Source: Clostridiales bacterium
Lineage (GTDB): Bacteria > Bacillota > Clostridia > Lachnospirales > Lachnospiraceae
NCBI GenBank assembly: GCA_012520645.1
Contig: JAAYNV010000039.1
Span: forward strand, 57,696-121,695
DNA: 64,000 bases
Direction: 5' to 3'
Made by a program: the position numbers and the translations under genes. The notes beneath the pieces are model-generated. The model saw only the letters and a list, made by a program, of their open reading frames with translations. It made no database searches and was not told the origin of the DNA. Shown here one piece after another: positions 1 through 8,431 of the stretch; the first letter of the stretch is position 1; every line of letters begins with the position of its first letter.

Positions 1-567
1 TGGAAGCTCAGACAGACAATCTTTATGCAATACGACCTTGATGTTGCTCTCCATCAAAAACGCTTCATTGGAGCTGCTCTGCTTCATTGCCTCCCGCTTT
101 TCTTCCAGCACCCGATAGGATTTCAGACGTTTATGCTCCTCATCCTTTGCCGGAATGCTCTCCGCATAAGCAAAAAGCGCAGGAATTTCCTCTGGTCCGC
201 CAGTCATCAGTCCCTCATTATAATATTCTGCTTCCTTCCGGTTTCCCGCATTGTCATCCAGAAACAGAACATTTACGCTTCGAAGCTTCATATCCATAAT
301 CAGCTGTCTGATCCGTTCTCCCTTTGCCTCCCAGTTGATCGAATTGAAAACAAACTCCTCCGCCACGCCCAGTTCCTTCAGTTTTTTCATCGCCGGAGCT
401 TCGTCGTTCTTGGAACAGACCGCATTGACAATGCCGCAGTCTGTCAGTCTGTGAATCAGCCGGATATGCTCCGGTATGGCTTCCACGGCTCCCTCACTGA
501 GTGTCCCCTTCCAGAAGGTCTCATCCAGATCCCATATAATCAGCTTTACTTTTGTGTAATCTATCAT
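1..567 (-). CDS. FkbH-like HAD phosphatase (subfamily IIIC), 3' end outside window
   Basis: The first 189 codons are open to the window edge, so the C-terminus is missing. Residues 13-17 read DLDET, the HAD motif I nucleophile pair. SK at 52-53 fits the following HAD motifs, and FLDD at 102-105 fits the acidic motif IV, so a catalytically complete HAD core is present. FkbH-type proteins usually carry a C-terminal GNAT-like domain and load three-carbon glyceryl units onto carriers in polyketide and polysaccharide loci. An acyl-decoration role here is inference. The start at 567 has AAAGGAG about 12 nt upstream. It follows the GT4 gene by 34 bp and is probably the promoter-distal part of the unit beginning at 4346. 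Confidence 0.85.
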   Translation of the reverse strand, partial: MIDYTKVKLIIWDLDETFWKGTLSEGAVEAIPEHIRLIHRLTDCGIVNAVCSKNDEAPAMKKLKELGVAEEFVFNSINWEAKGERIRQLIMDMKLRSVNVLFLDDNAGNRKEAEYYNEGLMTGGPEEIPALFAYAESIPAKDEEHKRLKSYRVLEEKREAMKQSSSNEAFLMESNIKVVLHKDCLSELP

Positions 568-601
568 TGAATATGCAAGCTCCTTTCGTTTCCAAACCGC
601 T

Positions 602-1777
602 TCATCCATTCCATATGGAACGGTAAAATTCCTTAAGCCATGCGGCTGTCTCCTGTATATCATAGCCGGAAGCCTTGATCTGTGTGACAGCTTCCCGGCT
701 GCGTCTCATCCGCGCAGACATGCCTTCTATGATCTGTGCTTTCTCAAGCCAGCCACTCCATTCTAATGCCGGTGCTTTCAGAGAACACATCCGCACCAGC
801 TTTGTCACCATTACCTCTTTGCTGATCGTATCCGATGCAAGCACCTTAAGTCCTGCTGCCTGTGCCTCGATTAACGTCACCGGAAGCCCTTCGAATAAAG
901 ACGGAAACAAAAAAACATCCATCGCGGAAATCAGTTCATCCACATCTGTCCTGCTGCCCAGAAAACGAACATTCTTCAGCCCTTTTTTCTCTGCAAGCTG
1001 TTTTATCTGCGGTTCTAAAACACCTTCTCCAATCAGAAGCAGCATGCTTTTCCTTTCCGGTTTTGCTGCTTCCCTTTGCAGCCACGCTTCCCATATATCC
1101 AATAAAAATCTATGATTTTTCTGCTCCTCAAACCGCCCCACATGCCCGACGACAAAGTCCTGCTCTGAAATTCCCAGTCTCTCCCTGCCTTTCTGACGCT
1201 TCTCTTTTGAAAAGGCAAACCGCTCCGTGTCAATGGCATTTTTTAACAGATAAAAATTCTGTTTATCACAGGCACGTTTTCCATACAGCCATTCGCCCGC
1301 CATCTTTGAACAGGCAAATAAATAATCCGCCTGAAACCGCAGCGGATACTGGAGCAATGTCTTTACAAGAGCAGACACTCCGCTTCCTGAAGCGGTATTG
1401 TGGCTGTGGATGATCGTGCAGATACCAAAGTTTTTTGCAATCGGCAGATACAGCGCTGCCGTACTTCGGATATGACTGTGCAGAACCTTCCATTCGGTAT
1501 GTGTTTTCAGCAATTCCTTCCATGCCCGTCTATAATGTACTGCACCGGATACCGAAAATGCCGGCACGGAAAATATCCGTCCCCCAAGCGCTCGCACTTC
1601 CTCACTGTAGGCGCATTCTTCCTCCGTATGGAGCACAAAATCAAACTGTATCCGGCTTCTATCGATACACCGGTACAGGTTCATGACCATCGTCTCCGCT
1701 CCGCCTCTGTCCAGACGTCCCAGAACATGCAGAATGCGGATTGGTTCTGTTTGGATCTCACTGCTCTTTATCGCCAT
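602..1777 (-). CDS. GT4-family glycosyltransferase
   Basis: 391 aa, the usual length for a GT-B fold retaining glycosyltransferase. The N-terminal domain opens with GRLDRGGAE (20-28), the loop typical of GT4 enzymes of the EpsF/CapM type. The C-terminal domain carries FEGLPVTLIEAQAAG with the conserved E-x7-E type donor site. It should add a hexose from a nucleotide sugar to a lipid-linked glycan at the cytoplasmic membrane face; donor and acceptor cannot be told. The ATG at 1777 has GGGAG eight bases upstream and overlaps the end of the acyltransferase gene by 20 bp, which indicates translational coupling. Confidence 0.9.
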   Translation of the reverse strand: MAIKSSEIQTEPIRILHVLGRLDRGGAETMVMNLYRCIDRSRIQFDFVLHTEEECAYSEEVRALGGRIFSVPAFSVSGAVHYRRAWKELLKTHTEWKVLHSHIRSTAALYLPIAKNFGICTIIHSHNTASGSGVSALVKTLLQYPLRFQADYLFACSKMAGEWLYGKRACDKQNFYLLKNAIDTERFAFSKEKRQKGRERLGISEQDFVVGHVGRFEEQKNHRFLLDIWEAWLQREAAKPERKSMLLLIGEGVLEPQIKQLAEKKGLKNVRFLGSRTDVDELISAMDVFLFPSLFEGLPVTLIEAQAAGLKVLASDTISKEVMVTKLVRMCSLKAPALEWSGWLEKAQIIEGMSARMRRSREAVTQIKASGYDIQETAAWLKEFYRSIWNG

Positions 1778-2819
1778 ACTTTATGCTCCCTTCACAACCC
1801 AAAACCTTTGCCTGCACCCTTGTTCTGATCTCGGGTAACCCACACAGAAATCGGAACAGCTTTACCGGACGAATCACGAAATGCGTCACTGTAATCGTCA
1901 GAAACAAATCCATGCTAAAATTGCCAAGTATGATCCCCACTGGATTTTCCATGCCAAGCACGGATATGAGCAGCGTTCTGGATAACACAAGCACATAGCC
2001 CCCAAGCAGATACATCTGCAACGAATATCTCCCGCAAATCAAAAGCAGTCTCTCCACTATGCCCCTGCTCTTTTCGGCAAGCCATAAGAAACAAAGTGTA
2101 CCACCTGTTACAAACAAAAGCATCCCCGGCATCCGTTCTTGTGCTGCACCCGCCAGATACAGCACAACCATGCCAACGCCTCCTGCCAGTGCAGACAAAG
2201 CTTTTTTACAATATTCTTTTTCGTATATTTCTCTTCGAAGTACATAGCCCATCAGAAAAAAGACCTGAAATTCAGCTGCCATGGAAAGCAGAAATACATC
2301 CGTCACCTCACCGCTCACAAAGTAAAGCACCAGACTAAAAAGAATCACCGCCGCCTTTCCCGCCGTTCCTTTCCGGTAACAGACGATCACCGCCGGGAAA
2401 ATCAGAAACAGCAGAAACAGCACCCACAAAAACCAGTCGCTGCCACCGTATAAAAGAAAATTCCATATAGCTTCCCCTGCTTCCATCTGTTCGTTTACAA
2501 GCGGATTCGGAATGATGCGCGGCACGATATCCAACAGTCCAAAAACGACGTGCGGCACAAAAATACGCTTTACCTTCTTCCACACATAGCTGCCATATGC
2601 TCCGGTTCCCTGATTTTGATCGTTTTCTCCAAAAGAGATACAAAAACCGGACACCAGAAAAAACAGTGGCATCTCAATTTTCCACAAAAAGGAATGCAGT
2701 GCACTGCACCATGGAATCTCGTGCAGATTTACCGGAAATACAATGATGCTGTGATACAACAGCACCATACAAATGGCGATTCCTCTCAGCTTGTCTATTT
2801 CCGCATAGTGCTTTTTCAT
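1758..2819 (-). CDS. acyltransferase-3 family membrane O-acyltransferase
   Basis: 353 aa, polytopic with about ten membrane segments. The N-terminus has the acyltransferase-3 signature: DKLRG, then R and H in a hydrophobic helix (LLYHS), followed by PLFFLVSGF. Family members move acetyl or succinyl groups across the membrane onto surface sugars. A role in O-acetylating the glycan made by this locus is inferred from context. AAGGAG lies seven bases before the ATG at 2819. The gene follows the GT39-like gene with a 27 bp gap. It is one of three acyltransferase-3 genes in the window (the others end at 18017 and 29642). Confidence 0.88.
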   Translation of the reverse strand: MKKHYAEIDKLRGIAICMVLLYHSIIVFPVNLHEIPWCSALHSFLWKIEMPLFFLVSGFCISFGENDQNQGTGAYGSYVWKKVKRIFVPHVVFGLLDIVPRIIPNPLVNEQMEAGEAIWNFLLYGGSDWFLWVLFLLFLIFPAVIVCYRKGTAGKAAVILFSLVLYFVSGEVTDVFLLSMAAEFQVFFLMGYVLRREIYEKEYCKKALSALAGGVGMVVLYLAGAAQERMPGMLLFVTGGTLCFLWLAEKSRGIVERLLLICGRYSLQMYLLGGYVLVLSRTLLISVLGMENPVGIILGNFSMDLFLTITVTHFVIRPVKLFRFLCGLPEIRTRVQAKVLGCEGSIKYGDKEQ

Positions 2820-2846
2820 AAATCTGCTCCTTTTAATACAGACGCC

Positions 2847-4346
2847 TTACTCTGACTGTCCTTCATCCGCTTCCGGTTCATCCCGCTCAATCAGCTTCGC
2901 AATATCACATTGCAGTTCATCTGTCTGATCATAGAAAACAAACGGTTCACTGTGCTCTACCCGCTGCCATATCTCATTGTCCCAGGTTTCTCTCCACCAG
3001 AAATTCCCAATGTCGATTGCCCAGATTCCCTTTTCTTCCACAGCGCCATACTGTTCCTCGTAAGCGCTTCGAGTCATGAGCCTGGGCGCAAATGCCTCAT
3101 ATTCATCCTTCCAGCATTCATCGGGAATCAGCCCCGGATATTCCGGAAACCAGACGGAAAAGATGCCCATATAGTGCCCATCACTTGCATAAGCAAGTAC
3201 CGTATTCTCATCAAACCGTTCCGACACATAAGCCATCATCCATTCGTAGACTTCCCGGTTGTGTGCATTTTTTTTCTGAATCGTAAAAAGATTGCAGATT
3301 GCAAATACGAAAAAAGCAAAAAACAAAATAATCTGTTTTCTTTTTCCTGCTGTCGAAAACAGACATGCCAGACAAAGTACTAATATGCCCAGAATACATT
3401 TCACATACCGGACACTGAATACCGGACTGACAACAACCGATACCAACACACCGACTCCGATCACTCCGCCATACACAAATGCTCCGTAAGCAATCGTTCC
3501 CCACTCTGTCTGTCTGGCGATTTCTGACACCAAAATGACAGCCACAAACAGTGCCAGTGCCGCTCCAGCCAGAACTGACATGGAAGAATAAAACGGAAAC
3601 ATAATATAAGACAGACAATCTCGAACGGAAATGGGCGGAATCCAATAATCCTCACGGACGGCTCCAAACTGTCCGAGCAGAACAAAAAGCCATGGCAGAT
3701 AGGCAATGGACGAAGCTCCCACACAGATGCACCACCTTCCGATTCCCTTCTGCTTGCGACGAATCATGACTGCCAGCATCCACAGATAAATCAGTGCCGT
3801 CGCAATCAGTGCATAATACTGCGTATAAGCGGCCAGAATACCGCTTACGAATAACGCAGCCCATGCCTTTTTCTCAGCAATCACTTCATACCGCTTTTCC
3901 AGTACAATCTTTCCCACTAAAAATGCAGTAACCACCAGAAAGGAAGCCAGACCATACATCCGCATTTCCGGCAACAGATAAGACATATTTGCCGGCAGAA
4001 ACACGCTTAAAAAACTAAACCACAGCCCGGTACTCTCTCCCCATAGCTTTCTTACAAGCGTCACCCCAAGGAGAAACATCCCCGTAAGCGGCAGTACATT
4101 AAATGCCCGAACCGCCCAGATACTGTTGCCAAACGGCGCTGTGAGAAACTTCACGAGCAGATAATAAAACGGCGGATGCACGTCCACTCCGGTAATCCGC
4201 ACCAGTTCTGACGCATTATGCTGTATTAACGACAGCGTATAAGATTCATCATATTGAATATACGGGTTCCATGCCGTCACAGCCAGACAGAGCAGTCCTG
4301 CCACCCAGACGAGGAACCATTTATAGTCTATTTTTTTACTTTTCAA
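2847..4346 (-). CDS. GT39/PMT-like polytopic membrane glycosyltransferase
   Basis: 499 aa. It has an N-terminal anchor, then YDES at 32-35 and D55/H57 in GVDVHPPFYY, which match the first extracytoplasmic loop of PMT_2/ArnT-type transferases with their catalytic acidic residue. EMRMYGL further on is also typical. About ten membrane segments follow, with a soluble C-terminal stretch of about 120 residues facing outside. Such enzymes take sugar from polyprenyl phosphate and add it to a glycan or protein outside the membrane. The start is TTG at 4346 with GGAG seven bases upstream; no better ATG is in frame. It is first in the minus-strand unit driven by the promoter at 4380-4408. Confidence 0.85.
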   Translation of the reverse strand: MKSKKIDYKWFLVWVAGLLCLAVTAWNPYIQYDESYTLSLIQHNASELVRITGVDVHPPFYYLLVKFLTAPFGNSIWAVRAFNVLPLTGMFLLGVTLVRKLWGESTGLWFSFLSVFLPANMSYLLPEMRMYGLASFLVVTAFLVGKIVLEKRYEVIAEKKAWAALFVSGILAAYTQYYALIATALIYLWMLAVMIRRKQKGIGRWCICVGASSIAYLPWLFVLLGQFGAVREDYWIPPISVRDCLSYIMFPFYSSMSVLAGAALALFVAVILVSEIARQTEWGTIAYGAFVYGGVIGVGVLVSVVVSPVFSVRYVKCILGILVLCLACLFSTAGKRKQIILFFAFFVFAICNLFTIQKKNAHNREVYEWMMAYVSERFDENTVLAYASDGHYMGIFSVWFPEYPGLIPDECWKDEYEAFAPRLMTRSAYEEQYGAVEEKGIWAIDIGNFWWRETWDNEIWQRVEHSEPFVFYDQTDELQCDIAKLIERDEPEADEGQSE

Positions 4347-4379
4347 ATTCTTTCTCCATACACAATAAACTTTCTGCTT

Positions 4380-4408
4380 ATAATATCATGTTTTACACAG
4401 AAAATCAA
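4380..4408 (-). promoter_or_regulatory. sigma-A-type promoter for the leftward unit
   Basis: On the minus strand, -35 TTGATT (4403-4408), a 17 bp spacer and -10 TATTAT (4380-4385). Transcription would begin near 4373, about 27 bases before the TTG start of the GT39-like gene. It sits in the 200 bp divergent gap and runs opposite to the promoter at 4435-4463. Confidence 0.7.
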
Positions 4409-4434
4409 AGATTACGTTCTCTCAATCTCTCTAA

Positions 4435-4463
4435 TTGACAACCCGCCTCTTTCATATGATAAT
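4435..4463 (+). promoter_or_regulatory. sigma-A-type promoter for the plus-strand unit
   Basis: -35 TTGACA (4435-4440), 17 bp spacer, -10 GATAAT (4458-4463). The consensus -35 and ideal spacing make this the best promoter I found in the window. Transcription would start near 4470 and give a leader of about 75 bases before the ATG at 4548. No clear riboswitch or attenuator was seen in that leader. Confidence 0.75.
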
Positions 4464-4547
4464 AGCTTTAGCAAAATCTGTTAAAAATAACCATAGTACC
4501 ATCATGATAAACTACAGAAAGGCAATCTATATTTGAGGAAAATGAAC

Positions 4548-5186
4548 ATGAAAAAAAACAGGATGACCGATTCAATTTATCTCTGTCTGCTGCTTCTGTT
4601 CCTTCTTGCGGCACTTCTTATCTGGCCGGTGGGACTGATTCAGGTAAAGCAGGAATATAAATCTCTGGAATACGGCATGGCACAGTCCGGACCGATCACG
4701 GAAACAACCGCCCTTTCCGGCATTATCCAGCCGGTGGCAGACAAACTGGACCGTATCGCGGTCCGCTTTTCCATTCCGAACCGGAAAGAAAATACCGGTA
4801 TTTTACACTTTCGTCTGACAGACGGACAGGGAAATGTCATCTATATGGAAGATATTCCACTTTGTGAAATGAAGAACAACAAATACCATTCCTTCCGGAT
4901 TTTGCAAAAGCTGTCTGCCGGACAGCCATATATTTATGAAATCACCGTTTCCGGTGCTGGAGAGGATTCCCCTTCCGTCTGGCTGGGTTCTCCGAAAACC
5001 GCCTGTACTGGACAGGTTTCCGTCTATTGCGGCGGTCAGGAATATCCGAACAACGCACTGATCATGCAGTTTACCTATCACGGTGCTGCCTCATTCAGAC
5101 AGGCACTGCCCTATCTGATCACGCTGCTTTTGCTTTCGATGCTTGTACTGGCATCCTGGAAAGGAGAACACCAAAATGACCGATAA
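4548..5186 (+). CDS. small membrane protein: extracytoplasmic beta domain between two TM helices
   Basis: 212 aa from the ATG at 4548, chosen because GAGGAA lies seven bases upstream; in-frame TTG 4533 and ATG 4542 are poorer. A TM helix near residues 8-28 is followed by about 150 residues rich in beta-strand patterns with no helix signature, then a second TM near 188-206 and a short cytoplasmic tail. I do not recognise a named family. The layout resembles the first part of the PTPS-related and repeat-module membrane proteins elsewhere in the window, as if only their TM-beta-TM unit were kept. The last 11 bases overlap the next gene, so the two proteins may be partners. Confidence 0.7.
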   Translation: MKKNRMTDSIYLCLLLLFLLAALLIWPVGLIQVKQEYKSLEYGMAQSGPITETTALSGIIQPVADKLDRIAVRFSIPNRKENTGILHFRLTDGQGNVIYMEDIPLCEMKNNKYHSFRILQKLSAGQPYIYEITVSGAGEDSPSVWLGSPKTACTGQVSVYCGGQEYPNNALIMQFTYHGAASFRQALPYLITLLLLSMLVLASWKGEHQNDR

Positions 5187-7458
5187 ATTCCGTCCTTCTA
5201 TGGACCTGCAAAAAATACTGAAAAAATTACTGTTTCCCATTCTCTTTCTGATAACCGCAGTCTGTCTTGTGCTTTCTGCGGATGAAAGCCGCACTCCTCT
5301 GACTTTAAAGGGCGATGCCCTGATAAGAGAAGCCGGTACGATTGACGGCACCTGTGTTCGGATTGCAGAAGACTCCGGCTTTTCCGGTGTCTTCTTACGC
5401 ACAAAAAATTTTATGCTGGAGAAGGGATCCTACCGAATCGGTGTGGAATACCATACCGATTCGGAGACGAATACCGTTTCTCTCTATGATAACGGAAAAA
5501 CCACCGACATCGCGGTTCTTTCTCCCCAGACTACTTACGAGGAATATCCGTTTACCCTGACAAAGGATTCACAGGATGCGGTACTTCGAATCCATTACAA
5601 CGGTACCGGAAATCTTTCCGTGGATTCCGTCACCCTGATCCCGGAATCCCGCTTTTACAATGACGCTTACTTTTATGCGCTGCTCGTACTTATGGTCGGT
5701 ATCGCTGTGATTGTGTTGTCTCAGACCTCTTTTATCCAAAACTTAAGTATACAGACAAAAGCCATAGGCTTTGCCCTGCTTTGCATAGCGCTGGTGGCAT
5801 TCGTCCCGTACATGAACGGTTATCTGAACTGGGGCGATGACATCTGTTACCATCTGATCCGTATCGAAGGCATCAAGGACGGACTTGCTGACGGGCAGCT
5901 TCCGGTCGTGATCTATCCGGAAGGTATGCAGGGAAACGGTTACTTAAACTGCATGTATCCGAATCTGTTTTTGTACCTTCCTGCCGTTCTGAGACTGGCA
6001 GGCGTTTCTATGGCAGGCTCCTATAAATGTCTGATATTTGTTTTCCACCTGTTGACGGTTGTAATTACTTATTTTTCTGTAAAGTCCATCTGTAACAGCC
6101 GTAAGTCTGCGCTGCTTGCAGCCCTGCTCTATACGCTCTGTCCCTACCGGCTGACAAACTTTTATGCCAGAGGGGCGTTGGGAGAAGCTCTCGCCATGAC
6201 TTTCTTCCCGCTGTTATTTGCAGGTCTTTATCATGTACTGCTTGGCAATGCAAAGAAATACTGGATGTTAGTGCTCGGACTTTCCGGTCTGATCCAGACC
6301 CATGTGCTCAGTGCCCTGCTTGGAACCGTTTTCTGTATCCTGCTTGGCATCATCTGCATCCGCAGGGTCTATACCGAAAAGCGTATCCTTCCTGTTTGTA
6401 AAGCTGTCGCACTGACTCTTTTTTTAAACCTCTGGTTTATGGTTCCGTTTCTCTATTTTTATACAAAGGAAGCTCTGTATACCGAGGCACTGGACTGGTG
6501 CAGTTTTTCAGAATATTCCTTAAACCTTTCCGGTCTGCTCGGTACGATCAATACAAACGGCTACCGCACCCTCACATTGGGGCTTCCAATCGTTTTCTGT
6601 GCCGCTATTGCCCTGTTTTACTTTGTGCTGGAACGGAAAACGGCTCATGTGCCGACTGACGAAACCGCTTCCGAAGTTTCCGGGTCTCTGTCTCTTTTTA
6701 CCGGTTTTCTGCTTATCCTGGGAGCAGTCAGTACCTTTATGGTCTTAAATCTATTCCCCGGCTGGGAATTTTTGCGGATCGGTCTGTATGAAAAACTTTT
6801 AAAAAATCTGCAGTTTGCCTGGCGTATGCTCGGTCCTGCCAGCGTTACCCTGATTCTGGCAGGCTGTATCCTCCTTTATAAGAGCCGTCTGCTCACACCG
6901 TACCGCCAGAGTATTTTCATTGCTCTGACTGCGGTCTGTCTGTTGTCCGCAGTACGCTATCAGGAAGAAGATTTTGCCTATGCTTCCTATGATTCCACCT
7001 ACAGCCGCGGTCATCTGAGCAAGCTAAACGGCATCCCTAAGGGAGAAGCCACCATCGTATACCCCTATGAATGGTGTTTAAAAGACTTCCCCGTGACTGA
7101 ACCGGATACGACCTGTACGTTTACAGTTCCCGATGCGGTTTCCGATGTCGCATATTCCAGAACAGGAACCACCTCTACTCTGACCTACCATAATACGCTG
7201 GCCGGCAATACCGTCACCTTCCCGGTCATGGCTTATTCCGGCTATACGGCAGAAGATGAAAACGGCAATCCACTTCCTTTTGTCAAAAACAAAGACAAAA
7301 TGCTTGAGGTGGAATTATCCGATTCCACTGGAAGTCCGCATCAAATTATAGTAAAATATAAAGGTATGGCAGGCTTTACGATCGCTTTGATCGTTTCGTT
7401 TGCTACGGCAGTAATCTGGATTGCAGCCCCAAAATTGAAACACTTTCATTATCAATAG
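5176..7458 (+). CDS. 6-pyruvoyl-tetrahydropterin-synthase-related (PTPS-related) polytopic membrane protein
   Basis: 760 aa from the ATG at 5176 (AAGGAG nine bases upstream); the in-frame TTG at 5143 lacks a site. N-terminal TM, an outward beta domain (about 35-170), then ten or more TM helices starting near 175 and a C-terminal outward domain of about 130 residues ending in a TM. The loop with GDDICYHLIRIEG and the following YPNLFLYLPAVLRL are hallmarks of the PTPS-related membrane family, whose layout resembles GT39/YfhO polyprenol-sugar transferases; the pterin name is historical. The protein from 15666-17948 is a full-length paralogue of the same size. Biochemical function is unknown; transfer of a sugar outside the membrane is an inference. 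Confidence 0.82.
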   Translation: MTDKFRPSMDLQKILKKLLFPILFLITAVCLVLSADESRTPLTLKGDALIREAGTIDGTCVRIAEDSGFSGVFLRTKNFMLEKGSYRIGVEYHTDSETNTVSLYDNGKTTDIAVLSPQTTYEEYPFTLTKDSQDAVLRIHYNGTGNLSVDSVTLIPESRFYNDAYFYALLVLMVGIAVIVLSQTSFIQNLSIQTKAIGFALLCIALVAFVPYMNGYLNWGDDICYHLIRIEGIKDGLADGQLPVVIYPEGMQGNGYLNCMYPNLFLYLPAVLRLAGVSMAGSYKCLIFVFHLLTVVITYFSVKSICNSRKSALLAALLYTLCPYRLTNFYARGALGEALAMTFFPLLFAGLYHVLLGNAKKYWMLVLGLSGLIQTHVLSALLGTVFCILLGIICIRRVYTEKRILPVCKAVALTLFLNLWFMVPFLYFYTKEALYTEALDWCSFSEYSLNLSGLLGTINTNGYRTLTLGLPIVFCAAIALFYFVLERKTAHVPTDETASEVSGSLSLFTGFLLILGAVSTFMVLNLFPGWEFLRIGLYEKLLKNLQFAWRMLGPASVTLILAGCILLYKSRLLTPYRQSIFIALTAVCLLSAVRYQEEDFAYASYDSTYSRGHLSKLNGIPKGEATIVYPYEWCLKDFPVTEPDTTCTFTVPDAVSDVAYSRTGTTSTLTYHNTLAGNTVTFPVMAYSGYTAEDENGNPLPFVKNKDKMLEVELSDSTGSPHQIIVKYKGMAGFTIALIVSFATAVIWIAAPKLKHFHYQ

Positions 7459-7471
7459 AACGGAGAACATT

Positions 7472-8431
7472 ATGGATAAAATCGCAGTACTCATTCCTTG
7501 TTATAATGAAGCACAGACGATCGGCAAGGTCATCGCCGATGTAAAAGAAAATCTTCCCGAAGCTACCATTTATGTCTATGACAATAACAGCACGGACGAT
7601 ACCGCAGCCATTGCAAAAAAAGCGGGGACCGTTGTCCGCCACGAATATAAACAGGGAAAGGGCAATGTTATCCGCCGCATGTTCCGGGAGATCGATGCCA
7701 AATGTTATCTGATGATTGACGGGGATGATACCTACCCATTAAACTGTGCCCGCGAAATGGTGGACCGGGTATTGTATCACAATGCGGATATGGTAGTCGG
7801 AGACCGCCTGTCCTCCACGTATTTTACGGAGAACAAGCGTCCCTTCCATAATTTCGGAAACAGTCTGGTGCGGGGCAGCATCAACTATCTGTTTCATTCC
7901 GATATTAAAGATATCATGACCGGCTACCGTGCCTTCAACTACCTGTTTGTCAAATCCTTCCCGGTACTCTCCAAGGGCTTTGAAATCGAGACGGAAATGA
8001 CCATCCACGCCGTGCACAATAACATGCAGGTAGATAATGTGATCGTAGACTACAGGGACAGACCTGCGGGCAGCGAATCCAAGCTGAATACCTATTCCGA
8101 CGGCATACGTGTCCTTCGCATGATTGCCAGACTCTTTAAGAACTATAAGCCGCTTGCCTTTTTCGGCTTGATTGCGTTGGTGCTTATGGCTCTGGCTGCC
8201 GGCTTTTTTATGCCGGTATTGTTTGAATTTCTGCATACCCACCAGGTACTCAAATTCCCGACTCTGTTTGTCTGTGGTTTTACAGCACTGGCGGCTATCC
8301 AGTCATTATTTGCAGGTCTGATTCTGAGCAACACAAGTGAAAATGACCGCAGGGATTTTGAGATGCGCTTAAATACACTGGAGCATGAGTACCGCATGCT
8401 GCTTCATGCTGAAAGTGAGGATATGATATGA
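7472..8431 (+). CDS. GtrB/DPM1-like GT2, polyprenyl-phosphate glycosyltransferase
   Basis: 319 aa. The GT-A domain starts IAVLIPCYNE, with acidic DGDD at 83-86 for metal and nucleotide binding. EIETEMTIHA and the later YRDRPAGSESKL match the dolichol-phosphate-mannose-synthase group. Two C-terminal TM helices (about 227-250 and 262-285) anchor it, as in GtrB. It should load a sugar from UDP or GDP onto undecaprenyl phosphate for the GtrII-like enzyme in the next gene, with which it overlaps by ATGA. No GtrA-type flippase lies beside it. GGAG precedes the ATG at 7472. Confidence 0.88.
   Translation: MDKIAVLIPCYNEAQTIGKVIADVKENLPEATIYVYDNNSTDDTAAIAKKAGTVVRHEYKQGKGNVIRRMFREIDAKCYLMIDGDDTYPLNCAREMVDRVLYHNADMVVGDRLSSTYFTENKRPFHNFGNSLVRGSINYLFHSDIKDIMTGYRAFNYLFVKSFPVLSKGFEIETEMTIHAVHNNMQVDNVIVDYRDRPAGSESKLNTYSDGIRVLRMIARLFKNYKPLAFFGLIALVLMALAAGFFMPVLFEFLHTHQVLKFPTLFVCGFTALAAIQSLFAGLILSNTSENDRRDFEMRLNTLEHEYRMLLHAESEDMI

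Noticed and set aside
25..570. Plus-strand open frame of 181 codons at the left edge
   Set aside because: It is antisense to the FkbH-like gene, whose HAD motifs are clear on the minus strand.
5176..7458. Literal 6-pyruvoyl-tetrahydropterin synthase activity
   Set aside because: The family name is historical; the protein is a polytopic membrane protein of GT-C-like layout with no pterin enzyme features.
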